A stretch of DNA of 64,000 bases from DAOTXS01 sp034435055 (GCA_034435055.1 DAOTXS010000076.1:62001-126000); one strand, 5' to 3'. Shown: positions 41,467 through 50,482, numbered from the stretch's first letter. Notes: a model not told the origin generated them from the sequence alone. Made by a program: numbers and translations.

Positions 41467-42093
41467 GTGCCGCGAGACTGGCGCAAACAACAAAACCAAG
41501 ACAAGTATTTTCGACAGGCAAAAGCGGACGGCTACCGTGCGCGGTCGGCGTACAAATTGATCGAGCTCAATGAAAAGTACCGACTGATCCGCGCCGGGAT
41601 GATCATTCTCGATCTCGGCGCCGCGCCGGGAAGTTGGAGTCAAGTCGCCGCGAAACTTGGCGCGCAAATCGTCGCCGTCGATCTTTCGCCGATTCTGCCG
41701 CTTGCCGGCGTCACAACGATTCGCGGCGATATTACGAAGCCGGAAACTGTCGCGCAAATTGAGAGCGCGCTTGGCGGCAATGCCGACCTCGTGATGTCCG
41801 ATGTTGCGCCGTCAACCTCCGGCGTCCATTTCGTCGATCACGCGCGATCCATTGAGTTAGCGCGCGCGTCGTTGCAACTGGCAATCAAATTTCTAAAACC
41901 CGACGGCAAATTTGTGGTGAAGGTTTTTCAGGGCGAGGATTTTGACGCGTTCGTCAAAGAGGTCAAGGCGCATTTTCGACAGGTGAACGTCCATCGACCG
42001 CCGGCAACGCGCGGCGAAAGCAGCGAACATTTTGTGATTGGTGTTGGGTTTTGCAAGAAAGAAAATCATAAAATCCTAGAGAGCGCAGAGTAA
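41467..42093 (+). CDS. rlmE: 23S rRNA 2'-O-ribose methyltransferase (FtsJ/RrmJ)
   Basis: A 208-residue SAM-dependent enzyme that methylates U2552 of 23S rRNA. RARSAYKLIELNE (catalytic Lys), LDLGAAPGSWSQV (SAM motif I), VMSDVAPSTSG (Asp), FVVKVFQGED (second Lys) and RGESSEHFVIG (Glu) give the complete K-D-K-E tetrad. Start GTG 41467 behind an AGGT ribosome site. Downstream gene tag begins 20 bases after the stop. Confidence 0.94.
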   Translation: MPRDWRKQQNQDKYFRQAKADGYRARSAYKLIELNEKYRLIRAGMIILDLGAAPGSWSQVAAKLGAQIVAVDLSPILPLAGVTTIRGDITKPETVAQIESALGGNADLVMSDVAPSTSGVHFVDHARSIELARASLQLAIKFLKPDGKFVVKVFQGEDFDAFVKEVKAHFRQVNVHRPPATRGESSEHFVIGVGFCKKENHKILESAE

Positions 42094-42113
42094 AACTCTG
42101 GCAAAGGAATCTT

Positions 42114-42692
42114 ATGAACAAACAAATCGCAAACAAAAAACGTTGTGCTTGGCCCAGTGATGATCCGCAAATGATCGCGTATCACGATAACGAGTGGGGC
42201 GTGCCGGTGCACGACGACCGCAAGTTATTCGAGTTTCTGGTGCTGGACGCGTTCCAAGCCGGTGTCTCTTGGTCGATTGTTTTGCACAAGCGCAAAAATT
42301 TCCGCAAGGCGTTTCATAATTTCAATTACAAGCGCATCGCCAAATACGACAAGCGCGAGGTGAGACGCTTGCTCGGCGATGCCAGCATCATTCGCAATCG
42401 ATTAAAAATTCAATCGACGATTTCCAACGCGCAACGATTTATCGAGGTGCAAAAAGAATTCGGCTCGTTCGACAAGTACATCTGGCAATTCGTCGGCGGT
42501 AAAACAATCGTCAACCAATGCAAAACGCTCAAAGATATTCCGGCGACGAGCAAAGAATCGGACGCGATGAGCCAGGATTTGAAAGCGCGCGGATTCAAAT
42601 TCGTCGGCTCGACAATTTGCTATGCGTTTATGCAAGCGGCGGGAATGGTCAACGATCACACGGTAGATTGTTTTCGCTACAAGCAGGTCTGA
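42114..42692 (+). CDS. tag: DNA-3-methyladenine glycosylase I
   Basis: A 192-residue base-excision glycosylase. RCAWPSDDPQMIAYHDNEWGVPVHDDRKLFEFLVLDAFQAGVSWSIVL is the highly conserved N-terminal block with zinc-binding Cys and His. YAFMQAAGMVNDHTVDCF near the end supplies the remaining ligands (His, Cys). A normal-length enzyme, cotranscribed with rlmE (20-base gap). Removes 3-methyladenine from alkylated DNA. Confidence 0.93.
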   Translation: MNKQIANKKRCAWPSDDPQMIAYHDNEWGVPVHDDRKLFEFLVLDAFQAGVSWSIVLHKRKNFRKAFHNFNYKRIAKYDKREVRRLLGDASIIRNRLKIQSTISNAQRFIEVQKEFGSFDKYIWQFVGGKTIVNQCKTLKDIPATSKESDAMSQDLKARGFKFVGSTICYAFMQAAGMVNDHTVDCFRYKQV

Positions 42693-42722
42693 CGCGAGAG
42701 CGCGGAACCCTGTCTCCGGTAT

Positions 42723-42751
42723 TGCCAAACCAATCACGTTCGCGTTATAAT
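42723..42751 (+). promoter_or_regulatory. Sigma-70 promoter of the cyclase-STAND gene
   Basis: TTGCCA (42723-42728), a 17-base spacer, TATAAT (42746-42751). The start codon is 52 bases downstream. Confidence 0.75.
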
Positions 42752-42803
42752 CAGTCCGCCTCCGCAACAAGTGGGTGGAGGCGCGCTTTTTTCTGATAGA
42801 CTT

Positions 42804-45800
42804 ATGGCTCTTCAAAATCTTCCCAGCGGCACAGTTACTTTTCTCTTCACCGACATCGAAGGCAGTACTAAAATCGCACAACAGTTTCCCGAGCAATGGG
42901 AACCTTTGCGCTCGCGTCATCACGCCCTTTTGCAACAAGCGATGCGCGCGCATAATGGATATGTATTTCAAATTATCGGCGATGCGTTTTGCGTTGCCTT
43001 TCATATCGCGACCGATGCGCTGAATGCCGCCGTCTTCGCCCAGCGATTACTCTTGCAGGAAAAATGGAATCCCGCCCCGTTGCGTGTGCGCATGGGAATC
43101 AACACCGGGGCTGCACAAGCCAGCGCGCCGGATGCTGTCTCGGGCGGCTACACGGGCTTTTCCACGATGGCGCGTGTCCAACGCATTATGACCGCCGCGC
43201 ATGGCGGGCAGATTCTGCTTGCCCACACAACTGCTGAACTAGTGCGCGATGAATTGCCCGGGGAAATCTCTTTGCGCGATCTGGGCGAACACACGTTGAA
43301 AGGTTTGCTCGGTTCCGAAAAATTGTGGCAAGTGGTCGCGCCCGATTTGATCCAAGAATTTGCGCCGCTTGAAACTCTCGATGTGCTGCCCAATAATTTG
43401 CCCAGTCTCCCCAATCGTTTTGTGGGACGCGCGCGTCAATTGGAAGAGGTCAAACAACGGCTCGCCCAAACCCGCTTATTGACGTTGCTTGGGCCGGGAG
43501 GCACTGGCAAGACGCGTTTAGCACTGCAAGCGGCGCGGGATTTAATCGCGGATTTCGAGGATCGCGTTTATTTTGTTGATCTCGCATCAAGCCGCGATTC
43601 CGATGCGGTGCTGGCGGCGATTGGGCGAACCATCGGCGTGCGCGAATCGAGCGACAAGCCACTGCTGGATGAACTGAAGGCGCAGATCAAGCACAAGAAA
43701 ATGTTGTCACTGCTCGATAATTTTGAACAGGTCACGGTTGCCGCGCCGACGATGGCAGAATTGTTGCGCGACTGTCCTGAATTGAAAATGTTGGTCACGA
43801 GCCGCGAAGCCCTGCGCGTGCGCGGCGAGAATATTTTTCCCGTGCCGCCGCTCACGCTCCCCCCGATCGAGTCCCAACACCCCTCGGTCGAACAATTGGC
43901 GCAATCCGAAGCGGTGCAATTGTTTTTGGATCGCGCTAAAGCCGTGAAACCGGATTTTGTATTGACAAATGAAAACGCGCCTGCCGTCGCAGAAATCTGT
44001 GCGCGCCTGGATGGTTTACCGCTGGCGATTGAATTAGCGACCGCGCGGCTCAATGTGTTCACACTCCAAGCTCTCGCGGAACGTTTGGGAAATCGTTTGA
44101 AATTGTTGCGCGGCGGCGCGCGTGATCTGCCGGTGCGCCAACAAACGTTGCGCGATACGATCGATTGGAGTTATCAACTGCTCGATGCGCGCGAGCAAGC
44201 ATTATTCAAATTGCTCGCGGTATTTTCAGGCGCGACACTTGAAGCCGTCGAAGCGGTGGCAAGTCGCATCCCACTGTTTGACGAGTTTGATGTTGTTGAG
44301 GCAGTAAGTTCGCTGGTCAATAAAAGTCTCATTTGGCAAGAAGAAGACCACGGCGAAGCACATTTGCGAATGTTGGAGACACTCCGCGAATTTGCCATCG
44401 CGTGTTTGGAAGAGGACGCGACGTTCAACGGGGCGGCGCGCCGCGCGCACGCAACCTTTTTCGCAGAATTTACTGCGAGTCAATGGACGAATCTCAAGGG
44501 AGAAGGACGCGAACGCGCGCTCACTGTGTTGGCCGTCGAACTCGAAAATATTCGGACGGCGTGGCGCTACTGGGCGGCAGAAGGAAATCTGGAACAGCTC
44601 GGCAAGTTCACCGATAGTTTGTGGTTGCTCTATGATGCGCGCGGGTGGTATCATGCGACGGTTGAACTCACCACACAATTGCTTCAAGTTCTGTCAGCCA
44701 ACGTTTCCACGCCAGAACATGCGCGCGAAGAAATTGTCCTGCAGACTTCGCTTGCGCGCGCGCTTTTGGCAACCAAGGGTTATACCGAAGAGGTTGAGCA
44801 GGCATACGCCCGCGCGTTGGAACTGTGCACGAGTGTGGGGGAGATACCCCAGTTATTTCCTGTATTGCGTGGACTGGCGTCGTTTTACGTTCTGCGCTCG
44901 GAATTTGCAAAAGGGGTTCAGATTGGCGAGCGCATTTTGGAATTGGCAGAGCATCTTGACGATGTGGATATGCGTGTCGAGGGACATTTGGTTTTGGGCG
45001 AAAACCTTGCGTCGTTGGAAAAGATTCACGCCGGGTTGGAGCATTTGGAAAAAGCAATGGCGTTGTTCGATCCCAAACGTCAACGTGTGCGGCGTCTGGG
45101 ACTCGGCAGCAATCCCGGTGTTGTTGCGCGCACCGTCTCGGCGCTGTTTCTTTGGGTAATCGGTTTTCCGGACCGCGCCTATAAACGATCGAGCGAGGCC
45201 ATTGCGTTGGCGCAGAACCTAGCGCATCCTTTCAGCACGAGTTACGCATTGTTTCATCACGGCTTTCTCAATCTATGGTTGGGAAATTTCGATGCTGCGC
45301 ATACAAGTGCGCGGGCGTTGACGGACATTGCGGCAGAACATGATTTTCAAATCTGGAACGCAGTGGCTGCCTGTTTGAGCGGCGCGGCAATGGTTGGCAC
45401 AGGTGCAATCGACGAAGGACTTGCGATTATTGAACCCGGAATGACTGCCTATCGCAGACTCAAAACTCCGCCTGTGTTTTGGCCCATGCTGCTTTGCTTG
45501 CAAGCGGGTGCGTATGGCGCGGCGGCGAGACCCGCCGAAGGATTGCCTTTGGTGAATGAAGCGTTCCAAATTGGATCAGCAAGCCCGAGCAGAATTTTTG
45601 CGCCAGAAGTTTTGGGCTTGAAAGGTGATTTGTTGCTTGCGCTTGATTCCAACAACGCAACAGAAGCCGAATCATTGTTTCAACTCGCCGTGACTATCGC
45701 ACAAGAAATGAACACTCCCATGCTCGAACTGCGCGCCGCACTGAAATTGAGCCGCTTGTGGCAAAGACAAAGCAAAACGGAGCAAGCGCGCTCTTTGCTG

Positions 45801-45884
45801 AAGGACACGTACGCAAAATTGACGGAAGGATTTGCGATGGCTGATTTGGTCCAGGCGCAAGCGCTGTTGAAAGAATTGATGTGA
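42804..45884 (+). CDS. Class III cyclase-STAND ATPase-TPR regulator
   Basis: A 1026-residue signalling protein. Residues about 1-170 form a class III adenylate/guanylate cyclase domain: TFLFTDIEGSTK has the metal Asp, IGDAFCVAF the second Asp, and MARVQRI keeps the transition-state Arg, but the usual Asn four residues before it is replaced. Residues about 205-520 form an NB-ARC/STAND ATPase (GPGGTGKTRLAL Walker A; LLDNFEQV Walker B; LPLAIELATARL). The rest is TPR-like helical repeats. Start ATG 42804; a TTG 11 codons earlier is less likely. Such AfsR-like proteins usually couple ligand or partner binding by the TPRs to output. Whether the cyclase is active is uncertain. Confidence 0.88.
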   Translation: MALQNLPSGTVTFLFTDIEGSTKIAQQFPEQWEPLRSRHHALLQQAMRAHNGYVFQIIGDAFCVAFHIATDALNAAVFAQRLLLQEKWNPAPLRVRMGINTGAAQASAPDAVSGGYTGFSTMARVQRIMTAAHGGQILLAHTTAELVRDELPGEISLRDLGEHTLKGLLGSEKLWQVVAPDLIQEFAPLETLDVLPNNLPSLPNRFVGRARQLEEVKQRLAQTRLLTLLGPGGTGKTRLALQAARDLIADFEDRVYFVDLASSRDSDAVLAAIGRTIGVRESSDKPLLDELKAQIKHKKMLSLLDNFEQVTVAAPTMAELLRDCPELKMLVTSREALRVRGENIFPVPPLTLPPIESQHPSVEQLAQSEAVQLFLDRAKAVKPDFVLTNENAPAVAEICARLDGLPLAIELATARLNVFTLQALAERLGNRLKLLRGGARDLPVRQQTLRDTIDWSYQLLDAREQALFKLLAVFSGATLEAVEAVASRIPLFDEFDVVEAVSSLVNKSLIWQEEDHGEAHLRMLETLREFAIACLEEDATFNGAARRAHATFFAEFTASQWTNLKGEGRERALTVLAVELENIRTAWRYWAAEGNLEQLGKFTDSLWLLYDARGWYHATVELTTQLLQVLSANVSTPEHAREEIVLQTSLARALLATKGYTEEVEQAYARALELCTSVGEIPQLFPVLRGLASFYVLRSEFAKGVQIGERILELAEHLDDVDMRVEGHLVLGENLASLEKIHAGLEHLEKAMALFDPKRQRVRRLGLGSNPGVVARTVSALFLWVIGFPDRAYKRSSEAIALAQNLAHPFSTSYALFHHGFLNLWLGNFDAAHTSARALTDIAAEHDFQIWNAVAACLSGAAMVGTGAIDEGLAIIEPGMTAYRRLKTPPVFWPMLLCLQAGAYGAAARPAEGLPLVNEAFQIGSASPSRIFAPEVLGLKGDLLLALDSNNATEAESLFQLAVTIAQEMNTPMLELRAALKLSRLWQRQSKTEQARSLLKDTYAKLTEGFAMADLVQAQALLKELM

Positions 45885-46064
45885 TTGATCTACGAGGGAT
45901 GCCGCACGATGGGTCATCATCCAAAATAGTTGCCTCGGTGCTTGCTTCCTCCCCCCTTCAATTCTGCGACGCAGTTGAATGCGTCGCAATTTTTTGCCCG
46001 CCCCTTGACGCAGAACAGCCGTTCGATTACAATTGTGCCAAATCAATTTGCGGAGGAGAGAAAA

Positions 46065-47222
46065 ATGCCTCAAACCAAATCTGTCGTGACGCCTGCAACC
46101 GGCGCGGTCGCGTTACTCATCGGTACGCGCAAAGGCGCGTTCATTTTGCGCGGCGATAAGACCCGCCGCAGATGGAAATTATCCGATGGCATCATGATCG
46201 GTGCTGTCGTCAACGATATGGTGATGGACTCGCGCGGCAGTCGCACGCTGTTGATGTGCGTGCGCACCGGGCATCTGGGTCCCACCGTTTTTCGCTCGAC
46301 CGATTTGGGGAAAACGTGGAAAGAAGCAACCAAGCCGCCGGCGTTCCCCAAAGTGCCCGAAGATGAAAAAGGCATTTCGGTGCATCACAACTTTTGGATT
46401 TCACCAGCGCACGCGAGCGAACCGGGCGCGTGGTATCTGGGTACATCGCCGCAAGGTTTGTTTCGTTCGGAAGATGACGGTGTAACGTGGGATCCGGTCA
46501 ATGGTTTCAATCAGCATCCACAATTCAAAACGTGGTGGAATCCGCCAGACGAAGGACCGCCCGACGGCCCAACCCTTCATTCGATTATGATCGACCCGCG
46601 CGACGCGAATCATATGTTGCTGTGTCTTTCCGGCGGCGGCGTGTTTGAATCGCACGATAAAGGACGCGACTGGCATCCGCTCAACAAGGGTTTGGTATCC
46701 GATTTTCTGCCGGTGCCAGACGCGGAAGTGGGACACGACCCGCATCGTGTTGAAATGAATCCGCTCGACCCCGATCGATTTTATATGCAAAATCATGTCG
46801 GGGTGTATACGATGAATCGCAAAAAAGGCATTTGGGAAAACATCGGCAAAAAATTGCCCAAGCCGTACAGCGATCACTCGTACCCGATTGTTACACATCC
46901 ACGCGACCCGGACACGGTTTGGATTTTCCCGCTCGATGGTTCGTTCCCGCTTGGACGCGTGAGTCCCAATGGCAAGCCGGCGACATTCATCTCGCGCAAT
47001 GCCGGGAAATCGTGGACGAAACAGACGCAAGGATTTCCAAAACGCGACAGCTATTTTTCGGTGAAACGCCAAGCGATGAACGCGGACAGGCACGATCCGG
47101 TCGGTCTTTATCTCGGCACGACCGGTGGCGAAGTATGGGCAAGCCGCAATGAAGGCGCATTGTGGACGCGGCTATTGACATCGCTCCCGGAAATTTATTC
47201 TGTGCGCGCGGTGGAGTTATAA
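46065..47222 (+). CDS. BNR/sialidase-like propeller protein paired with MoaD-like gene
   Basis: A 385-residue propeller with STDLGKTW, SEDDGVTW, SHDKGRDW, SRNAGKSW and SRNEGALW Asp-box turns. LLIGTRKGAFIL at the N-terminus and IMIDPRDANHMLLCLSGGG are typical of a widespread cytoplasmic VPS10/BNR family (often called exo-alpha-sialidase-like) that sits next to MoaD/ThiS genes. No signal peptide or glycosidase catalytic set is evident. ATG 46065 follows GGAGGAGAG; a longer frame lacks support. The gap upstream (45885-46064) holds a CGACGCAG/ATGCGTCG hairpin and little else. Confidence 0.85.
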   Translation: MPQTKSVVTPATGAVALLIGTRKGAFILRGDKTRRRWKLSDGIMIGAVVNDMVMDSRGSRTLLMCVRTGHLGPTVFRSTDLGKTWKEATKPPAFPKVPEDEKGISVHHNFWISPAHASEPGAWYLGTSPQGLFRSEDDGVTWDPVNGFNQHPQFKTWWNPPDEGPPDGPTLHSIMIDPRDANHMLLCLSGGGVFESHDKGRDWHPLNKGLVSDFLPVPDAEVGHDPHRVEMNPLDPDRFYMQNHVGVYTMNRKKGIWENIGKKLPKPYSDHSYPIVTHPRDPDTVWIFPLDGSFPLGRVSPNGKPATFISRNAGKSWTKQTQGFPKRDSYFSVKRQAMNADRHDPVGLYLGTTGGEVWASRNEGALWTRLLTSLPEIYSVRAVEL

Positions 47223-47235
47223 AACCTCGTTTGTT

Positions 47236-47366
47236 GTTGCGAGCGACGCAAGGAGCGAAGCAATCTCTCAAGGGAATCCAAGAATCGAAATTGCGTTTGC
47301 AAGCCAAGTACATTTTTCGGAAATTTGAGAGATTGCTTTGTCGCAAAAAACGCTCCTCGCAATGAC
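47236..47366. repeat. Long GTCATTGCGAG-family palindrome with extended loop
   Basis: TTGTTGCGAGCGACGCAAGG and GCGAAGCAATCTCTCAA on the left are inverted as TTGAGAGATTGCTTTGTCGC and GCTCCTCGCAATGACAA on the right. The loop is about 60 bases, longer than in other copies. It lies between the propeller gene and the MoaD-like gene. Confidence 0.8.
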
Positions 47367-47380
47367 AAATGGATAAATTC

Positions 47381-47668
47381 ATGCAAATCCACATTCCCAC
47401 GCCCCTCCGTTCGTACACTCGGCAAAGTATTGTTCAGGCAAATGGCGCGACGCTGGCGGAACTGCTCAACGATTTGGAGCGGCAATTTCCGGGCATTCGC
47501 TTTCGGATGATCAATGAACAGGACGAAATCCGCGAGCATATAAAAATTTTTGTGAACCAGCGGATCGTCCAGGATTTGCGCGAACAGTTGAAACCAGACG
47601 ACCAAGTGCGGCTCATTATGGCGATTAGTGGTGGGGCATCGCGCGAGCGTGTTCGGGACAACCTCTGA
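47381..47668 (+). CDS. MoaD/ThiS-like ubiquitin-fold sulfur carrier with C-terminal extension
   Basis: A 95-residue beta-grasp protein: MQIHIPTPLRSYTRQS, then GATLAELLNDLERQFPGIRFRMI, and VRLIMAISGG ending the fold. Normal MoaD/ThiS proteins end at the GG; here ten more residues (ASRERVRDNL) follow, so either processing is needed before activation or the protein no longer acts as a carrier. I start it at ATG 47381; ATG 47369 (MDKF...) is an alternative, and neither has a strong ribosome site. It follows the propeller gene, matching a conserved pairing seen in other bacteria. Confidence 0.82.
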   Translation: MQIHIPTPLRSYTRQSIVQANGATLAELLNDLERQFPGIRFRMINEQDEIREHIKIFVNQRIVQDLREQLKPDDQVRLIMAISGGASRERVRDNL

Positions 47669-47728
47669 CCAGATTTTGACTTGCCGCGCACGCGGTTTGG
47701 ACTTGGATTTTTTATACTTGTACCAACT

Positions 47729-47823
47729 GGTTCACTGATGGGGGTGAACCTTCTGCGTGTTAAGACAAAGAAGTCGATGAGGTTGCAGTTGCCTCTCTGC
47801 TTCGATGGAGAGGCATTTTTTCA
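47729..47823 (+). promoter_or_regulatory. Structured leader with attenuator-like terminator before the cytochrome genes
   Basis: Hairpin GGTTCAC/GTGAACC (47729-47735, 47744-47750), a possible CTTCT/AGAAG stem (47750-47754, 47769-47773), then an intrinsic terminator GCCTCTC/GAGAGGC (47791-47797, 47808-47814) followed by ATTTTTTC. The terminator ends about 20 bases before the cytochrome start codon, so transcription must read through it. I do not recognise a known riboswitch class; conserved c-di-GMP, cobalamin or molybdenum-cofactor motifs are missing. Confidence 0.5.
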
Positions 47824-47841
47824 TTTTTCTGGGAGATGATT

Positions 47842-48957
47842 ATGCAACAACGATGGTTTGGTCTTGTCATCGTATTCGCATTGATAGCGGCGCTGACAAT
47901 TCTCTTTGCGCCAGCGGTACGCGCGGACAGCCCCACTGATGCGCCAAATCCGGCGGTCGTCGAAAATCAAGTGTGTCTCAGTTGCCACAGCAACAAAGAC
48001 CTGTCGATGAAATTGCCCGGCGGCGAAACGCTCTCTCTTTACACTGACGCCGCCGCGTTCAATGCCTCGGTCCACGGCAAACAGGGACAACGGTGCACCG
48101 CTTGCCACGTCAACATCGAGGGCTATCCGCATCCTATAACAACGGCGCGCACCATCCGCGATTTCTCTCTCCAGATGTACGGGATTTGCCGCCAGTGTCA
48201 CGAACAAGTTTATCAACAACAACTCGATTCCATGCACGCCAAAGAGATCGCCGCCGGCAACAAGGATGCGGCAGTCTGCACCGATTGCCACACCGCGCAT
48301 TACGTTACTAATCCCCATAATCCTCGTTCTGCCATTCCGCAAACGTGTCGCAAGTGCCATAGTCTCATCTTCGATCAGTACAAGAGCAGTGTGCACGGTT
48401 CCGCGTTGCTCGATCAGTCGAATCCGGATGTGCCCACCTGCGTCGATTGTCATGGTGTTCACACGATTCCCGATCCGCGCACGGCAGCTTTCCGCCTGAA
48501 ATCGCCGGCGATGTGTGCGACCTGCCACACCGATAAAGCCAAGATGAAGAAATACAATCTCTCGACTAACGTGATGAACAGTTACGTCGCCGATTTTCAC
48601 GGCACAACAGTCGAGTTGTTCGTCAAAGAATCGCCCGACGCGCCAACTAACAAAGCGGTTTGCTACGATTGCCATGGCATTCACGATATTCGCAGTACGC
48701 AAGACCCTAAATCGTCCGTCGTCAAAGAAAATCTGCTCAAGACGTGCCAACAATGTCACCCGGACGCGACCGCGGATTTTCCGGCATCGTGGATGAGTCA
48801 TTACGATGCGAGCCCCACCAAATATCCGGCGGTCTACTACGTCAATCTCTTTTACACGATCTTCATTCCGGTCATCATCGGTGGGATGTTGGGATTTGTC
48901 GTTTTGGATGCCGGACGCCGGGTGCTGAATCGCTTCAATAAATCGGGGAGAGCATAG
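47842..48957 (+). CDS. Nine-heme membrane-anchored c-type cytochrome
   Basis: A 371-residue exported cytochrome with a signal peptide (about 1-28, ending VRADSP), nine CxxCH heme motifs (CLSCH, CTACH, CRQCH, CTDCH, CRKCH, CVDCH, CATCH, CYDCH, CQQCH) and one C-terminal membrane helix (about 332-355). The heme domain therefore faces outward. ATG 47842 has GGGAG at proper distance; the ATG at 47836 is too close. It is followed after only two bases by a b-type/multiheme cytochrome gene, so the pair probably forms one electron-transfer complex. The arrangement resembles NrfB/cytochrome c3-type chains, but no specific reductase is identified. Confidence 0.9.
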   Translation: MQQRWFGLVIVFALIAALTILFAPAVRADSPTDAPNPAVVENQVCLSCHSNKDLSMKLPGGETLSLYTDAAAFNASVHGKQGQRCTACHVNIEGYPHPITTARTIRDFSLQMYGICRQCHEQVYQQQLDSMHAKEIAAGNKDAAVCTDCHTAHYVTNPHNPRSAIPQTCRKCHSLIFDQYKSSVHGSALLDQSNPDVPTCVDCHGVHTIPDPRTAAFRLKSPAMCATCHTDKAKMKKYNLSTNVMNSYVADFHGTTVELFVKESPDAPTNKAVCYDCHGIHDIRSTQDPKSSVVKENLLKTCQQCHPDATADFPASWMSHYDASPTKYPAVYYVNLFYTIFIPVIIGGMLGFVVLDAGRRVLNRFNKSGRA

Positions 48958-48959
48958 CC

Positions 48960-50462
48960 ATGAGCGAACAAAAACAGTACGTCCGATTCAGCGTTGCCCA
49001 ACGCATCGAACATTGGGCGCAAATGCTCTCGTTCTCCTTGTTGGCTTTGACTGGTTTGCCGCAAAAGTTTGCCGGTGAAGGTTGGGCAGAAGCGATGATC
49101 GGCATAATGGGCGGGATCGAGTTCGTTCGAAACATTCATCACCTTGCGGCGGCGGTGATGGCGTTGGCGTGTATTTATCACGTGATCGCGGTGGCTTATA
49201 AAGTCTTTGTTCTCCGCGTACGTTGGACGATGTTTCCCCGACTCGATGACTTGCTGGATGCGCTCGATACGGTGCGTTACAATTTGGGACTCACCAAAGA
49301 ACGTCCTCAACTCGATCGGTTTTCTTTTGAAGAGAAAGCCGAGTACTGGGCGTTTGTGTGGGGTGCAGTCGTAATGGGTTTGACCGGCTTTATGATGTGG
49401 AATCCTATCAACACGGCGCGTTTCGTTCCCGGTGATCTGATTCCTGCCGCCAAAGCCGCACACGGCGGCGAAGCGTTGCTCGCCGTGCTAGCGATTATCG
49501 TCTGGCATTTTTACAGTGTCCATCTCAAAGTGTTCAACAAAGCGATGTTCACCGGAAAACTGAGCGAACACGAGATGGCACACGAACATAGTTTGGAATT
49601 GGAACGCATCAATTCTGGCAAAGTCGATCCGCGCCCCGCGCCCGACGTCATCAAGAATCGCGAACGCTGGTTTATCCCGGTTGCATCGATTTCTGCCGTT
49701 GGGATGCTTGTCGTTTTGTATCTTTTCTTGACGTACGAAAGTACGGCGATCACCACATTGCCCAAACGCGCAACGGTTCAATCATTTGCGCCGATTACGT
49801 TGACCCCCACACCGCGCGCCGGCGCACCGACGGCGGTTAGTGCCGTCAAGCCGTTGCCGGTCAGCCACGAAGGTCGAACGACGTGCAATAACTGTCATGC
49901 GAATAATATCGGTCCCAAGAATCCCGCCGATCACGCCGGTAGAACGGATGCCACTTGCTCAGCGTGCCACAAGTTTGCAAGCCAGGCACCGGCAACTAAA
50001 CCAGCGGCGGCAGGCACACCTGCACCAACAGCCGCGCCAGCGACGAGTGGTGGATTGAAACCACTGCCTGCGAATCACGAAGGCCGGACGACGTGTAACG
50101 TCTGCCATGAAACTGGCGCGGCAGGTCCCAAGAACCCGGCGGATCACGCCGGGCGGCAAGATGCAACCTGCATCGCTTGTCACAAGTTTGCCGGCTCGTC
50201 TGCGCCGGCGGCAACGACTGCGCCTGCCGCCACGAAACCGCCTGCCAGCAGTAGCAGTGCGCCCGCCGCAACCGCCGTACCCACCAAAGCATCGGTCTCT
50301 TCATCGAGCGCAAGCGGTGGTATCAAACCCTTGCCAGCGAGTCATGCCGGGCGGACAACCTGCAACGTTTGTCATGAAACGGGCGCGATGGGTCCCAAGA
50401 ATCCCGCCGATCACGCCGGGCGCGCGGATCCAACCTGTGTGGCGTGCCACAAAATGCCGTAA
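48960..50462 (+). CDS. Cytochrome b membrane protein fused to three diheme c modules
   Basis: A 500-residue protein. Residues about 1-265 form a four- to five-helix cytochrome b561/FdnI-like domain with heme-ligand candidates in RIEHWAQ, IHHLAAA, IYHVIAV and WHFYSVH. The outer part holds three near-identical diheme modules starting about residues 296, 366 and 454 (KPLPxxHxGRTTCNxCH ... GPKNPADHAGRxDxTCxACHK), six CxxCH in all, joined by Pro/Ala/Ser/Thr linkers. The modules clearly arose by tandem duplication. Together with the upstream nine-heme cytochrome it should draw electrons from quinol and pass them outward. Confidence 0.9.
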   Translation: MSEQKQYVRFSVAQRIEHWAQMLSFSLLALTGLPQKFAGEGWAEAMIGIMGGIEFVRNIHHLAAAVMALACIYHVIAVAYKVFVLRVRWTMFPRLDDLLDALDTVRYNLGLTKERPQLDRFSFEEKAEYWAFVWGAVVMGLTGFMMWNPINTARFVPGDLIPAAKAAHGGEALLAVLAIIVWHFYSVHLKVFNKAMFTGKLSEHEMAHEHSLELERINSGKVDPRPAPDVIKNRERWFIPVASISAVGMLVVLYLFLTYESTAITTLPKRATVQSFAPITLTPTPRAGAPTAVSAVKPLPVSHEGRTTCNNCHANNIGPKNPADHAGRTDATCSACHKFASQAPATKPAAAGTPAPTAAPATSGGLKPLPANHEGRTTCNVCHETGAAGPKNPADHAGRQDATCIACHKFAGSSAPAATTAPAATKPPASSSSAPAATAVPTKASVSSSSASGGIKPLPASHAGRTTCNVCHETGAMGPKNPADHAGRADPTCVACHKMP

Positions 50463-50482
50463 CATTTTTCTCCCTCCTTCTG

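Noticed and set aside
47729..47823. c-di-GMP, cobalamin or molybdenum-cofactor riboswitch before the cytochrome operon
   Set aside because: The conserved core motifs of these classes are not present; only generic hairpins and a terminator can be supported.
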